Source of the DNA: Nitrosomonadales bacterium
GTDB lineage: Bacteria; Pseudomonadota; Gammaproteobacteria; Burkholderiales; Gallionellaceae
Assembly: GCA_016214695.1 (NCBI GenBank)
Contig: JACRNY010000001.1
Coordinates: 1,116,001 to 1,180,000 of the forward strand
Length of the DNA: 64,000 nucleotides
Direction: 5' to 3'
Under the pieces are notes generated by a model. That model did no database searches, was not told where the DNA came from, and saw only the letters and a program-made list of their open reading frames with translations. Below are positions 16,979 through 25,366 of this stretch, piece after piece. A program made the position numbers and the translations under genes. Numbering within the stretch: position 1 is the stretch's first letter; every line of letters starts with the position of its first letter.

Positions 16979-18475
16979 TCATCCCTGGCGATCCATGCGC
17001 CGGTACTGCACCGCCTCGGCGATATGCGCGGTCTGGATATCCCTGCTGTTTGCCAGATCGGCGATGGTGCGTGCGACCTTGAGCACGCGATGGTAGGCGC
17101 GTGCCGACAAGTTAAGGCGCGTGATGGCCTGGCGCAACAGAGCCTCGCCCTGTGCGTCGGACGCACAGTGCTCATCGATCTCGCTGACGGAAAGCAGCGC
17201 ATTCGGCTTGCCCTGCCGTGCCAGTTGGCGCTGCCGCGCCGCCTCGACCCGTGCCTGGATGGCCGCGCTGCCTTCGCCCTCCGATTGTTTGAGCAGGTCT
17301 TCCTGCGGCACGGCAGGCACCTCGATCTGAAGGTCGATTCGATCCAGCAAGGGGCCGGATATCTTGCCGCGATAGCGCGACACCTGGTCCGGCGTGCAAC
17401 GGCACTTTCCGTTGTAGTGACCAAGATAACCGCAGGGGCAGGGGTTCATCGCCGCGAGCAGCTGGAACTGCGCCCTGAAATCGGCTCGGCGCGCCGCACG
17501 CGAGATGGTGATGCGTCCGCTCTCCAGCGGCTCGCGCAGCACTTCCAGCACACCGCGGTCGAACTCCGGCAATTCATCCAGAAACAGGACGCCGTGCATG
17601 GCGACGGAGATCTCGCCGGGGCGCGGGTTGCTGCCGCCGCCGACCAGCGCCACCGCACTCGCGGTGTGATGCGGTGAGCGGTAGGGCCGGCGTTTCCAGT
17701 TCGCCACTTCGAACATGCCGCCCAGCGATTGCATGGCGGCGGATTCCAGCGCTTCCGTTTGCGTCATCTGCGGCAGGATGCCGGGAAAACGCGCAGCCAG
17801 CATGCTCTTGCCGGTGCCGGGCGGGCCGGACATCAATACACTGTGCCCGCCTGCAGCGGCGATCTCCAGCGCGCGTTTGGAAGCCGCCTGGCCTTTCACC
17901 TCGCACATGTCAGGGTAGTGCGGTGCGACCGCTTCCGTTTCGGGGATGTGACGCGTCAGCGCATCGCGTCCAGTCAGGTGCGCGGCGACCTGCAGCAGCG
18001 ATAGCGCGGGATAGACCACGGCGTCGTCCACGAGCGAAGCCTCGGGTGCATTCATGGAGGGCAGGACGAAAGCGCGTCCGCTATTGGCGGCACGGTAGGT
18101 CATCGCCAATGCACCGCGTATCGGACGCAACTCGCCGGTCAATGCCAGCTCACCGGCGAATTCGTATTCGTTCAACTTGTCCGCGGGTACCTGCCCCGAG
18201 GCGGCGAGGATGCCAAGCGCGATGGGCAGGTCGAAACGGCCGCTCTCTTTCGGCAGGTCGGCGGGGGCGAGGTTGACGGTGATGCGCTTGGCGGGGAATT
18301 CGAACTGGCAGTTCTGCAGGGCCGCGCGCACGCGATCCTTACTCTCTTTCACTTCCGCTTCCGGAAGGCCGACGATGTTGAATTGGGGCAGGCCGTTGGC
18401 GAGGTGCACTTCGACGGTAACCTGCTCCGCCTCCATGCCCGCCAGACCGCGACTGTATAGAACAGCCAGCCCCAT
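16979..18475 (-). CDS. comM: ComM/YifB-family Mg-chelatase-like AAA+ helicase
   Basis: 498 residues. An N-terminal Lon-protease-like fold (about 1-175) is followed by the AAA+ domain with Walker A GPPGTGKSMLA at about 215-225, Walker B LFLDELPEF and the cysteine motif NPCPCGYLGH, then a C-terminal Mg-chelatase domain. In naturally transformable bacteria ComM is a hexameric helicase that extends heteroduplex during recombination of incoming DNA. The gene starts 6 bases after ubiK and precedes metH, so it is probably cotranscribed with ubiK. Confidence 0.93.
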   Translation of the reverse strand: MGLAVLYSRGLAGMEAEQVTVEVHLANGLPQFNIVGLPEAEVKESKDRVRAALQNCQFEFPAKRITVNLAPADLPKESGRFDLPIALGILAASGQVPADKLNEYEFAGELALTGELRPIRGALAMTYRAANSGRAFVLPSMNAPEASLVDDAVVYPALSLLQVAAHLTGRDALTRHIPETEAVAPHYPDMCEVKGQAASKRALEIAAAGGHSVLMSGPPGTGKSMLAARFPGILPQMTQTEALESAAMQSLGGMFEVANWKRRPYRSPHHTASAVALVGGGSNPRPGEISVAMHGVLFLDELPEFDRGVLEVLREPLESGRITISRAARRADFRAQFQLLAAMNPCPCGYLGHYNGKCRCTPDQVSRYRGKISGPLLDRIDLQIEVPAVPQEDLLKQSEGEGSAAIQARVEAARQRQLARQGKPNALLSVSEIDEHCASDAQGEALLRQAITRLNLSARAYHRVLKVARTIADLANSRDIQTAHIAEAVQYRRMDRQG

Positions 18476-18481
18476 GATGGA

Positions 18482-18694
18482 TTACTTCTTGTTTTCCAGC
18501 GCCGCGAGCCGCGCTTCCAGCTTCTCCAGGCGCTGCGCCAGCACATCGTATTCCTCGCGCGTGACCAGATCGAGTCTGGCGAATCCCTGCGCCAGCAATG
18601 CGCGGGCGTTCTTCTCGAAATCTCTGGCCGGACTGCTTGCGACCGCTTCATTCAGTTTGGATGCCATCTCTTCGAGGAATTTTGCGTTCAGCAT
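18482..18694 (-). CDS. ubiK: Ubiquinone biosynthesis accessory factor UbiK
   Basis: 70 residues from the ATG at 18694 (MLNAKFLEEMASKLNEAV), which follows AGGAG at a normal distance. The C-terminal half is a charged coiled coil (VLAQRLEKLEARLAALE), typical of the YqiC/BMFP fold. UbiK assists the cytoplasmic Ubi complex in late ubiquinone synthesis, probably by binding lipid or membrane. The next gene, comM, starts 6 bases downstream. Its promoter must lie in the same 230-base region that carries the NtrC-like and sigma54 sites facing the other way. Confidence 0.9.
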   Translation of the reverse strand: MLNAKFLEEMASKLNEAVASSPARDFEKNARALLAQGFARLDLVTREEYDVLAQRLEKLEARLAALENKK

Positions 18695-18741
18695 GGAAAT
18701 ACTCCTGTATTGAATAGTGGGATAGTGTAGCAAATAGTCAG

Positions 18742-18776
18742 TGCACTGCTCGGGTGCGCTGCACCGTTTTCGTGCA
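18742..18776 (+). promoter_or_regulatory. Two NtrC-type enhancer boxes upstream of the porin-glnK-amtB genes
   Basis: TGCAC-N7-GTGCG at 18742-18758 and TGCAC-N7-GTGCA at 18760-18776 match the known NtrC consensus TGCAC-N7-GTGCA; the second is a perfect inverted repeat. They lie about 77-110 bases upstream of the sigma54-like -24/-12 element, a usual enhancer distance. Confidence 0.75.
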
Positions 18777-18852
18777 TGGACTTGGTGCGCAGACTTTTGC
18801 CCGATTTTTATCAACCGCCATGAAACCCAATAACAGCGGGGTTTTGCAGCTG

Positions 18853-18868
18853 TGGCACAGTTTCTGCT
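18853..18868 (+). promoter_or_regulatory. Sigma54-type promoter (-24/-12)
   Basis: TGGCACAGTTTCTGCT fits the consensus TGGCAC-N5-TTGCW at all but one defined position, with GG and GC exactly 12 bases apart. The predicted transcript start is near 18880, about 45 bases before the porin ATG at 18925. Together with the upstream boxes this points to nitrogen control of porin, glnK and amtB. Confidence 0.75.
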
Positions 18869-18924
18869 GATAGGTTGGCGTGGATACTTTTATCCCACTT
18901 CAACTTTCAACGAAAGGAAACACC

Positions 18925-19683
18925 ATGCTTAAGAACAAACTGCTTGTTGCTGCCCTGGCCTCCGCTTTTGCTATGCCCGCAATGGCTGCCGATTTCACTC
19001 CCAGCTCCAACGTGAGCCTGGTGACCGACTACCTGTATCGCGGCATCTCCCAATCCGGCGCCAACCCGGCCCTGCAAGGCGGTTTCGACCTGGCGCACGC
19101 CAGCGGCGCGTATATCGGCGTCTGGGGTTCCAGCATCAGCTGGGTGAGCGATGCCGGTCTGGCCAACAGCGCAGGCGTGGAACTGGACACCTATGCAGGC
19201 TACAAGGGTGCCGCAGGTGATGTCGCCTATGACGTCGGCTTCCTGCGCTACAACTACCCCGGCTCCTACGTTGCCAACGTGACCAAGCCCGACACCAACG
19301 AGATCTACGGCGCCGTGACCTACTCCATCGTGACAGCCAAGTTGTCGTATGCGCTGGGCGATCTGTTCGGTGTTTCCAACGCCAAGGGTTCCACCTATCT
19401 GGAAGTCAACGCCAGCTACGCGATCCCTGACACAGGCGTCACCGTCGGCGCGCACTACGGCAAGCAGACTTACAAGGGCAGCACAGCTGACGGCTTCAAG
19501 GCCGGCGGTGCAGACCCGACTTACGCAGACTACAAGCTCTCCGTCAGCAAGGACTTCAGCGGTTATGTCGTCGGCGTCGCTTACAGCCACACCAATGCCA
19601 GCTCCTTCTACACCACCATCACACCGGAAGCGAAGAAGCTGGGCAAGAACAGAGCCGTCCTGTCTCTGAGCCGCGCGTTCTAA
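18925..19683 (+). CDS. TorF-family putative outer-membrane porin
   Basis: 252 residues from the ATG at 18925, preceded by GAAAGGAAACACC. The signal peptide MLKNKLLVAALASAFAMPAMA is cleaved before ADFTPSSNVSLVTDYLYRGISQS, the hallmark start of the TorF/TIGR02001-type family. The remainder alternates polar and aromatic residues in beta-barrel style and ends in SLSRAF, an aromatic C-terminal residue typical of Bam substrates. It is the first gene behind the sigma54-like promoter, ahead of glnK-amtB. A role in uptake of nitrogen compounds is an inference from position only. Confidence 0.8.
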   Translation: MLKNKLLVAALASAFAMPAMAADFTPSSNVSLVTDYLYRGISQSGANPALQGGFDLAHASGAYIGVWGSSISWVSDAGLANSAGVELDTYAGYKGAAGDVAYDVGFLRYNYPGSYVANVTKPDTNEIYGAVTYSIVTAKLSYALGDLFGVSNAKGSTYLEVNASYAIPDTGVTVGAHYGKQTYKGSTADGFKAGGADPTYADYKLSVSKDFSGYVVGVAYSHTNASSFYTTITPEAKKLGKNRAVLSLSRAF

Positions 19684-20067
<384 letters not shown>

Positions 20068-20078
20068 GGAGCGATGAG

Positions 20079-21551
20079 ATGAAGAAATTTATAGCACTAT
20101 TCGCGCTAATCGCCGTGCTGTGCGGTTCGTCCGCGCCGGCCTTCGCAGAAGACGCGGCACCCGCCGCAGCGGTAGCGACCACCGAAGCGGCTCCGGCTGT
20201 AGAGGCTGCCGCTCCTGTCGCCGCACCGGTTCCCAACAAGGGCGACACCAGCTTCATGCTGATCGTCACCGTGCTGGTGATCATGATGTCCATCCCCGGC
20301 CTGGCCCTGTTCTACGGCGGCCTGGTGCGCAGCAAGAACATGCTGTCTATCCTCATGCAAGTGTTCAGTATCTTCGCGCTGATCACCGTGCTGTGGGCGA
20401 TCTACGGCTACTCGCTGGCGTTCACCACGGGTAACGCGTTCATCGGTGGTTTCGACCGTCTGTTCCTGAAAGGTGTCTTTGATCCGGTATCCGGCGCTGT
20501 CGCCAATGCCGCCACCTTCAGCAAGGGCGTGTACATCCCCGAGTTCGCCTTCGTCGCCTTCCAGGCTACGTTCGCGGCCATCACCGTGGCGCTGATCGTC
20601 GGTGCGTTCGCAGAGCGCATGAAGTTCGGTGCAGTGATGCTGTTCTCGGCATTGTGGTTCACCTTCGCCTACCTGCCGATCGCTCACATGGTCTGGTTCT
20701 GGGCGGGTCCCGATGCCTACACCGACGCTGATGCTGCCGCTGCCGCGACTGCGACTGCCGGTTGGCTGTTCCAGAAGGGCGCGTTGGACTTCGCAGGCGG
20801 TACCGTGGTGCACATCAACGCCGCTATCGCGGGTCTGGTCGGTGCCTTCCTGATCGGCAAGCGCGTCGGTTACGGCAAAGAAGCAATGGCTCCGCACAAT
20901 CTGGTGATGACCATGATCGGCGCTTCGCTGCTGTGGGTGGGTTGGTTCGGTTTCAACGCGGGTTCCGCGCTGGAAGCAGGCGGTACAGCCACCCTGGCCT
21001 TCGCCAACACCCTGATCGCCACTGCTGCCGCAGTGCTGACCTGGATGGGCGCTGAATGGCTGCTGAAGGGCAAGCCGAGCCTGCTGGGTGCAGCTTCCGG
21101 TGCAGTTGCCGGTCTGGTTGCGATCACTCCGGCCTGCGGCTGGGTCGGCATCGGCGGCGGCCTGATCATCGGCGCACTGGCTGGTGTGGTCTGCTTCTGG
21201 GGCGTGACTGGTCTGAAGAAACTGCTGGGTGCGGACGACGCACTGGACGTGTTCGGTATCCACGGCATCGGCGGTATCCTCGGCGCGTTGCTGACTGGCG
21301 TGTTCAACGGCTTCGCCATGGGCGGCACCGGCATCATCGACTACGTCAACAACACCGTCGTCACCACAGAGATCGGTGCACAAACCTGGATCCAGGCGCA
21401 AGCTGTGCTGACCACTCTGGTGTGGTCCGGTGTGGTCGCCTTCGTCTGCTACAAGATCGTCGACCTGACCATCGGTCTGCGTGTGGCTGAAGATGCAGAA
21501 CGTGAAGGTCTGGACACCACGTCTCACGGTGAAAAGGCTTACAACCTGTAA
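20079..21551 (+). CDS. amtB: Ammonium transporter AmtB
   Basis: 490 residues. The signal peptide (to about residue 23) is followed by an Ala/Pro-rich periplasmic segment (about 24-52), longer than in E. coli AmtB, then 11 membrane helices. Signatures include GLALFYGGLVRSKN and IHGIGGILG with the pore histidine. It conducts ammonium across the inner membrane and is gated by GlnK. AAGGAG lies upstream of the ATG; a strong terminator follows. Confidence 0.97.
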   Translation: MKKFIALFALIAVLCGSSAPAFAEDAAPAAAVATTEAAPAVEAAAPVAAPVPNKGDTSFMLIVTVLVIMMSIPGLALFYGGLVRSKNMLSILMQVFSIFALITVLWAIYGYSLAFTTGNAFIGGFDRLFLKGVFDPVSGAVANAATFSKGVYIPEFAFVAFQATFAAITVALIVGAFAERMKFGAVMLFSALWFTFAYLPIAHMVWFWAGPDAYTDADAAAAATATAGWLFQKGALDFAGGTVVHINAAIAGLVGAFLIGKRVGYGKEAMAPHNLVMTMIGASLLWVGWFGFNAGSALEAGGTATLAFANTLIATAAAVLTWMGAEWLLKGKPSLLGAASGAVAGLVAITPACGWVGIGGGLIIGALAGVVCFWGVTGLKKLLGADDALDVFGIHGIGGILGALLTGVFNGFAMGGTGIIDYVNNTVVTTEIGAQTWIQAQAVLTTLVWSGVVAFVCYKIVDLTIGLRVAEDAEREGLDTTSHGEKAYNL

Positions 21552-21570
21552 TCCATCACAGGCAAGCTGG

Positions 21571-21598
21571 GAAAAGGGCATCTTCGGATGCCCTTTTC
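21571..21598 (+). terminator. Intrinsic terminator after amtB
   Basis: Perfect 12-base stem GAAAAGGGCATC-TTCG-GATGCCCTTTTC at 21571-21598 with the UUCG tetraloop form and T-rich 3' arm. It is 20 bases after the amtB stop. Confidence 0.9.
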
Positions 21599-21636
21599 AT
21601 TGGCGGGCACATGAATACAACTATCAGGAGCAAGTG

Positions 21637-21912
21637 ATGTCTGGAGAGATGGAAATACTGTTTTCGCTGGCCGGACGCATGCATGTGTTGCTGCGGCGCG
21701 AGATCAACCGCATCATCGACGTCGAATGGATGTGCGCCGATGCAGCGTACGCGAAGGAAGTGCTCAAGCTGGCGCGCACCGTCGATTCCGACGAACTGCA
21801 CAAGCTGGCCGAACGGGTGGAGCAGGTGCACCCGAAATTCCCGCGCATCGAACACATCGTCGAGCACATCCCGGCGATGGGGGAATCGAAATACATGACG
21901 ACCTTGCGTTGA
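21637..21912 (+). CDS. Small conserved-looking protein of unknown function
   Basis: 91 residues from the ATG at 21637, preceded by CAGGAG. No signal peptide, no membrane segment; rich in charged helical residues (LLRREINRIIDVEW, ELHKLAERVEQVHPKFPRIEHIVEHI). I do not recognise the family. It has its own terminator downstream and sits behind the amtB terminator, so it is probably a separate short transcript or fed by read-through from the nitrogen genes. Codon use matches the neighbours. Confidence 0.75.
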   Translation: MSGEMEILFSLAGRMHVLLRREINRIIDVEWMCADAAYAKEVLKLARTVDSDELHKLAERVEQVHPKFPRIEHIVEHIPAMGESKYMTTLR

Positions 21913-21939
21913 TCTTTCCGGCAGTTTCGTAATAACGAT

Positions 21940-21962
21940 GGGGCGCTTCGGCGCCCCTTTTT
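21940..21962 (+). terminator. Intrinsic terminator
   Basis: Stem GGGGCGC-TTCG-GCGCCCC (21940-21957) followed by TTTTT. It closes the unit of the 91-residue protein gene and insulates the toxin-antitoxin pair. Confidence 0.9.
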
Positions 21963-21978
21963 CATGCCTTGCGCTTCC

Positions 21979-21994
21979 ATATAAATACTTATAT
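21979..21994. promoter_or_regulatory. Candidate operator of the toxin-antitoxin pair
   Basis: ATATAAATACTTATAT is an inverted repeat, 14 of 16 bases symmetric, 10 bases before the toxin ATG in a locally AT-rich patch. Position and symmetry suit autorepression by the downstream HTH antitoxin. Confidence 0.5.
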
Positions 21995-22003
21995 ATTGCC
22001 CGC

Positions 22004-22327
22004 ATGAAACCGCTCAAGTTCATCGGTTCCAGCGAAGATGATCTAGCCGAATTCCCCCGTGAGGCCAAGGGCGCGGCAGGTTATGAGCTGTGGCAAGTTC
22101 AGCTTGGTCTGATGCCATCGGATTGGAAGCCGATGCTGAACGTAGGCGCCGGCGCTTATGAGATTCGCGTCCATGTGTTAGGTGAATGGCGCGTCATCTA
22201 TGTAGCAAAGTTCGCTGATACGGTTTATGTACTGCACGCCTTCCAGAAAAAGACGCAGCAAACGCGCAAACAAGACATCGAGCTGGCAGCCACCCGCTAC
22301 AAGCAACTCAAGGAGGGTATGAAATGA
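22004..22327 (+). CDS. HigB/RelE-like toxin (Gp49-like, DUF891)
   Basis: 107 residues from the ATG at 22004. The pattern LGEWRVIYVAKFADTVYVLHAFQKKTQQTRKQDIELAATRYK (split: basic strand, VYVLHAFQKK, then a helix) is typical of the phage Gp49-like branch of RelE/HigB ribosome-dependent mRNases. The toxin gene comes first and overlaps the antitoxin by ATGA, the usual higBA order. Slightly AT-richer than surrounding genes, which suits acquisition by transfer. Confidence 0.85.
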   Translation: MKPLKFIGSSEDDLAEFPREAKGAAGYELWQVQLGLMPSDWKPMLNVGAGAYEIRVHVLGEWRVIYVAKFADTVYVLHAFQKKTQQTRKQDIELAATRYKQLKEGMK

Positions 22328-22617
22328 AAAAAGAAAAACTCAAAATCACCGAATCCTGCGGCAACGTCTTTCTCGACCTCGGCTTCTCGCCAGAGGAGGC
22401 CACCATCCTCGCCATGCGCTCCCAGCTGATGGGCGAACTGCGCATCAAAATCCGCGACATGGAATGGACGCAAGCTCAAGCCGCCGAAATTCTCGGCATC
22501 TCCCAATCGCGCGTGTCCGACCTGATACGCGGAAAGTGGGAAAAATTCAGCCTGGATATGCTGATCACACTGGCAACGCGAGCGGGAAAGAAGGTTGAAT
22601 TGAAGTTGGCCGCGTGA
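22324..22617 (+). CDS. XRE-family HTH antitoxin (HigA-like)
   Basis: 97 residues. The helix-turn-helix WTQAQAAEILGISQSRVSDLIRGKW lies at about residues 43-67, with the rest forming dimerisation helices. It should neutralise the upstream toxin and repress the operon at the palindrome before it. The start overlaps the toxin stop by four bases. The 127 bases that follow, up to the kinase gene, show no gene. Confidence 0.87.
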   Translation: MKKEKLKITESCGNVFLDLGFSPEEATILAMRSQLMGELRIKIRDMEWTQAQAAEILGISQSRVSDLIRGKWEKFSLDMLITLATRAGKKVELKLAA

Positions 22618-22744
22618 TCCAAATAACAGCTGATGTTCGACCTTGGTCTCGGTGAACACAACTTACGAAGTAAAACGCATCGATACTGACTATTTCGAAG
22701 AAAGTTAATAGAAAATCTGGCTTCACCAATTTGGCCGGACTTCT

Positions 22745-23701
22745 TCACGCCCCATCTGTACCCGGCATCACACTCCTCGAAAACCCGCTGCGCGAGAACT
22801 CGCGCGAGGCCGACATGTAATCAGACAACACCGATTGCGTGGACATGCTGAAGCCGCGGTACAAGTCCACGTCGTAGTCATACATGCGGATCGCATGCGC
22901 GGCCTCGCCGAACTCGCGGATGAATTCGTCCCAGTTCGCATAACGTTCGTTGGCATCCTTCTTCATGGCCTTGTCGATCACGGCGACCAGGTTCTTCGGC
23001 AGTTCCTTGCGGTATCGCTCGATGGGGGTGATGGGGAAATTAAGCACGGCGATGCGCGCGTCGAAGGGGCTGTCTGCCTCGAAGGTGTTCTTGCCGCACA
23101 GCAGGCGGTACATCACCGCGCCCAATGAATAGATGTCGGCGCGCTGATCGAGCGCTTCGCCTTCGAGCTGTTCCGGTGACATATAGGCCAGGCTGCCCGC
23201 AATGGTGGAACCCATCTCCTGCATGGGCACGGCGCAGCCGAAATCGGTGAGCTTGGCGGTGCCATCGCGCATCAGGATGATGTTGGCCGGCTTCACGTCG
23301 CGGTGCACGATGCCGAGGCTTGCGGCATAACACAGCGCGCTCGCGATCTGCTCGATGACGGAGAGCACGGTGAGCAGGGGCAGCAGGTTGTCGGAACGTT
23401 CGTGCTGGTCGAGCGAGACGCCCTTGGCGTATTCCATGACGAGGTAGGGGCCGCTCTTCTCGGTCAGGTCGGCACCCAGCACGTGCACGATGTTCTTGTG
23501 CCACAGCTTCCTGCCCAGCTCGACTTCGGTGAGGAACATCTTCTTGTGCACATCTGACTGGAACACCTTGCGGAACTGCTTGAGCGCGACCAGGGCAAGA
23601 GTCTTCTGGTGCATGGCCTGATAGACATTGGATGTCGCGCCCTCACCGAGCTGGCGCACGATGGTGTATTCGCCGATGCGGAGCGGCGCCGGTTGGATCA
23701 T
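22745..23701 (-). CDS. Serine/threonine protein kinase (Hanks type), soluble
   Basis: 318 residues. Kinase domain about 10-270 with glycine loop GEGATSNVY, ATP Lys in ALKQF, catalytic HRDVKPAN, metal DFG and the APE-equivalent SPEQ. There is no membrane segment or PASTA repeat, so the protein is cytoplasmic. The C-terminal tail (about 280-318) is Ser-rich and may be an autophosphorylation region. It follows the cNMP-binding diguanylate cyclase gene on the same strand (78-base gap). Substrates unknown; the FHA domains of the two cyclases at 8-10 kb are possible readers of its phosphothreonines, without direct evidence. Confidence 0.92.
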   Translation of the reverse strand: MIQPAPLRIGEYTIVRQLGEGATSNVYQAMHQKTLALVALKQFRKVFQSDVHKKMFLTEVELGRKLWHKNIVHVLGADLTEKSGPYLVMEYAKGVSLDQHERSDNLLPLLTVLSVIEQIASALCYAASLGIVHRDVKPANIILMRDGTAKLTDFGCAVPMQEMGSTIAGSLAYMSPEQLEGEALDQRADIYSLGAVMYRLLCGKNTFEADSPFDARIAVLNFPITPIERYRKELPKNLVAVIDKAMKKDANERYANWDEFIREFGEAAHAIRMYDYDVDLYRGFSMSTQSVLSDYMSASREFSRSGFSRSVMPGTDGA

Positions 23702-23779
23702 GCAGCTGCGGGATCAGAAAGTCTCTTCATGCTGCATAGAGTGCTGCAGCGCGGAATAAGTTTCCGGCGACCGCCGGGC

Positions 23780-24727
23780 TCAGGAGGCGACCTCGACGCG
23801 ATTGCGCCCGGACTCCTTGGCCCGGTACAACGCGCGGTCGGCCGCGCCGAAATTTTCTTCCAGCTTGCTTTCGTTGCTGACCGGCGCAATGCCGATGGAG
23901 ATGGTGATCTTGAACGCCAGCTCGCCGCTATGGATCTCGTTAGCGGCGACCGAGGCACGCAGACGCTCGGCGATGGAGCGCGCTTCCCCGATGCCGGTAT
24001 CGGGTAGCAGGATGGCGAACTCCTCGCCGCCGTAGCGCACCAGCAGGTCGTGCGGGCGCAGATGAGCCTGCATGATGTTGGCCAGCGACTTAAGTGCGAC
24101 ATCGCCGACCAAATGGCCGTAGGTATCATTCACCAGTTTGAAGCGATCGATGTCAATCACCATGACTGCGCTGTGGACATGGTCGAGCGCGCAGCGGGTG
24201 AGCACCCGGGGAAACGCGTCGTTCATCCAGCGCCGGTTATGCACGCCGGTCAGCGCGTCGACGGTGGCCTGGTGTTCGTACTGGGCGCGTTTGTGGTGCG
24301 ACTTGATAAGTGCGGAGTTGTCGTTGCGCATGCGCCCGGCGATGATGGCCAGCAGGTTACGCGCGACATCGTGCGACTGGTCAACCAGCGACCACACGGT
24401 GTCGTGCGGCACGGCCAGTACGCGGGCGGGCTTGGAGGCCACCACCAGCGCGGACGGATTCTGCCCGTCCACCAGCGAGATCTCGCCGGTGCATTCGCCT
24501 GCCGTGAGCGAAGTGTGTTCCAGCGTCTCCTGCCCGATCAGATGGACGCGCAACTCGCCTTCCAGGATCAGGTACAGATGGCTGTTCGCCACGTCCGGTT
24601 GCAGCAGCTTCTCGCCCGGCTCCAGCGTGCGCATGCTGCTACGCTCCAGCATGTATTCCACATTGGAGAAATCCACCCCTTCGAACAGGCTGTTCTGCTC
24701 GGTCAGTGCGCGATCACTGGCATTCAT
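23780..24727 (-). CDS. Diguanylate cyclase with N-terminal cyclic-nucleotide-binding domain
   Basis: 315 residues. The N-terminal CRP-like cNMP-binding beta-roll (about 18-130, with GECTGEISLVDGQ) joins a GGDEF domain (about 150-312) through a helical linker. The active site reads GGEEF at about 231-235, and an inhibitory I-site RPHD lies just upstream, so the enzyme should make c-di-GMP with product inhibition. The domain order suggests control by cAMP or cGMP; two adenylate cyclase genes are in the same window. No membrane segment. Confidence 0.9.
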   Translation of the reverse strand: MNASDRALTEQNSLFEGVDFSNVEYMLERSSMRTLEPGEKLLQPDVANSHLYLILEGELRVHLIGQETLEHTSLTAGECTGEISLVDGQNPSALVVASKPARVLAVPHDTVWSLVDQSHDVARNLLAIIAGRMRNDNSALIKSHHKRAQYEHQATVDALTGVHNRRWMNDAFPRVLTRCALDHVHSAVMVIDIDRFKLVNDTYGHLVGDVALKSLANIMQAHLRPHDLLVRYGGEEFAILLPDTGIGEARSIAERLRASVAANEIHSGELAFKITISIGIAPVSNESKLEENFGAADRALYRAKESGRNRVEVAS

Positions 24728-24779
24728 GCGTGCCTCCGTTGGAGCTGCTGCAAGTCTGCTACTGCCACCCCGCGTTGCT

Positions 24780-25322
24780 TCAACGCGAATAGGTGGTGGT
24801 CATCTTGGCCAGGCCGAGCCTGTTGTTATACAGCATGAAACCGATCAGCGCGGCGCTGGCATCTTCCGGCACATTGAGCTTCTCGACCTTGAGCGCGTGG
24901 ATCATGAACACATAATGGTGCGGACGGTCGCCCGGGGGCGGGCAAGCGCCGCTGAAACGATACTCTCCGAAATCGTTGCGTCCCTGCTTGGTGCCGGCAG
25001 GCAACGCGACCTTGCCGCCTGCGCCGCCGGGCAGGCCGGTGGCTTTCGCGGGGATGTCATACACCACCCAGTGCCAGAAGCCGCTGCCGGTGGGCGCATC
25101 GGGATCGAACACGGTGATGGCGAAACTGAGTGTGCCGGCGGGCGGGTCTTTCCAGACCAGTTCGGGTGCGAGGTTGTCGCCGTTGCACCCCATACCTTTG
25201 TATTCCTGCGCCTTGGGCATCGGCCGGCCGTTCTTCACTTCCGGATCCGGACTGGACAGTTCAAACGCGAGCGCGCTGCCCGCGAATAGTGTGGCAAAAG
25301 AGATAGCCAGCAATCGTTTCAT
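24780..25322 (-). CDS. YbhB/YbcL-family (PEBP, Raf kinase inhibitor-like) protein, exported
   Basis: 180 residues with a signal peptide (MKRLLAISFATLFAGSALA). The PEBP fold is recognisable by LVWKDPPAGTLSFAITVFDPDAPTGSGFWHWVVYDIP and the later PPPGDRPHHYVFMIHAL (each seen as conserved blocks). Bacterial members bind small anions; the physiological role is unclear. It is probably periplasmic. Same strand as the diguanylate cyclase 52 bases downstream. Confidence 0.88.
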   Translation of the reverse strand: MKRLLAISFATLFAGSALAFELSSPDPEVKNGRPMPKAQEYKGMGCNGDNLAPELVWKDPPAGTLSFAITVFDPDAPTGSGFWHWVVYDIPAKATGLPGGAGGKVALPAGTKQGRNDFGEYRFSGACPPPGDRPHHYVFMIHALKVEKLNVPEDASAALIGFMLYNNRLGLAKMTTTYSR

Positions 25323-25366
25323 AGGACTCCCCCGTTATGGCGTGACAGTTTTGTTTGTATTTTGAA

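Noticed and set aside
20106-21581. 491-codon open frame opposite amtB
   Set aside because: Antisense of a real transporter; His/Asp/Gln-rich, no motif.
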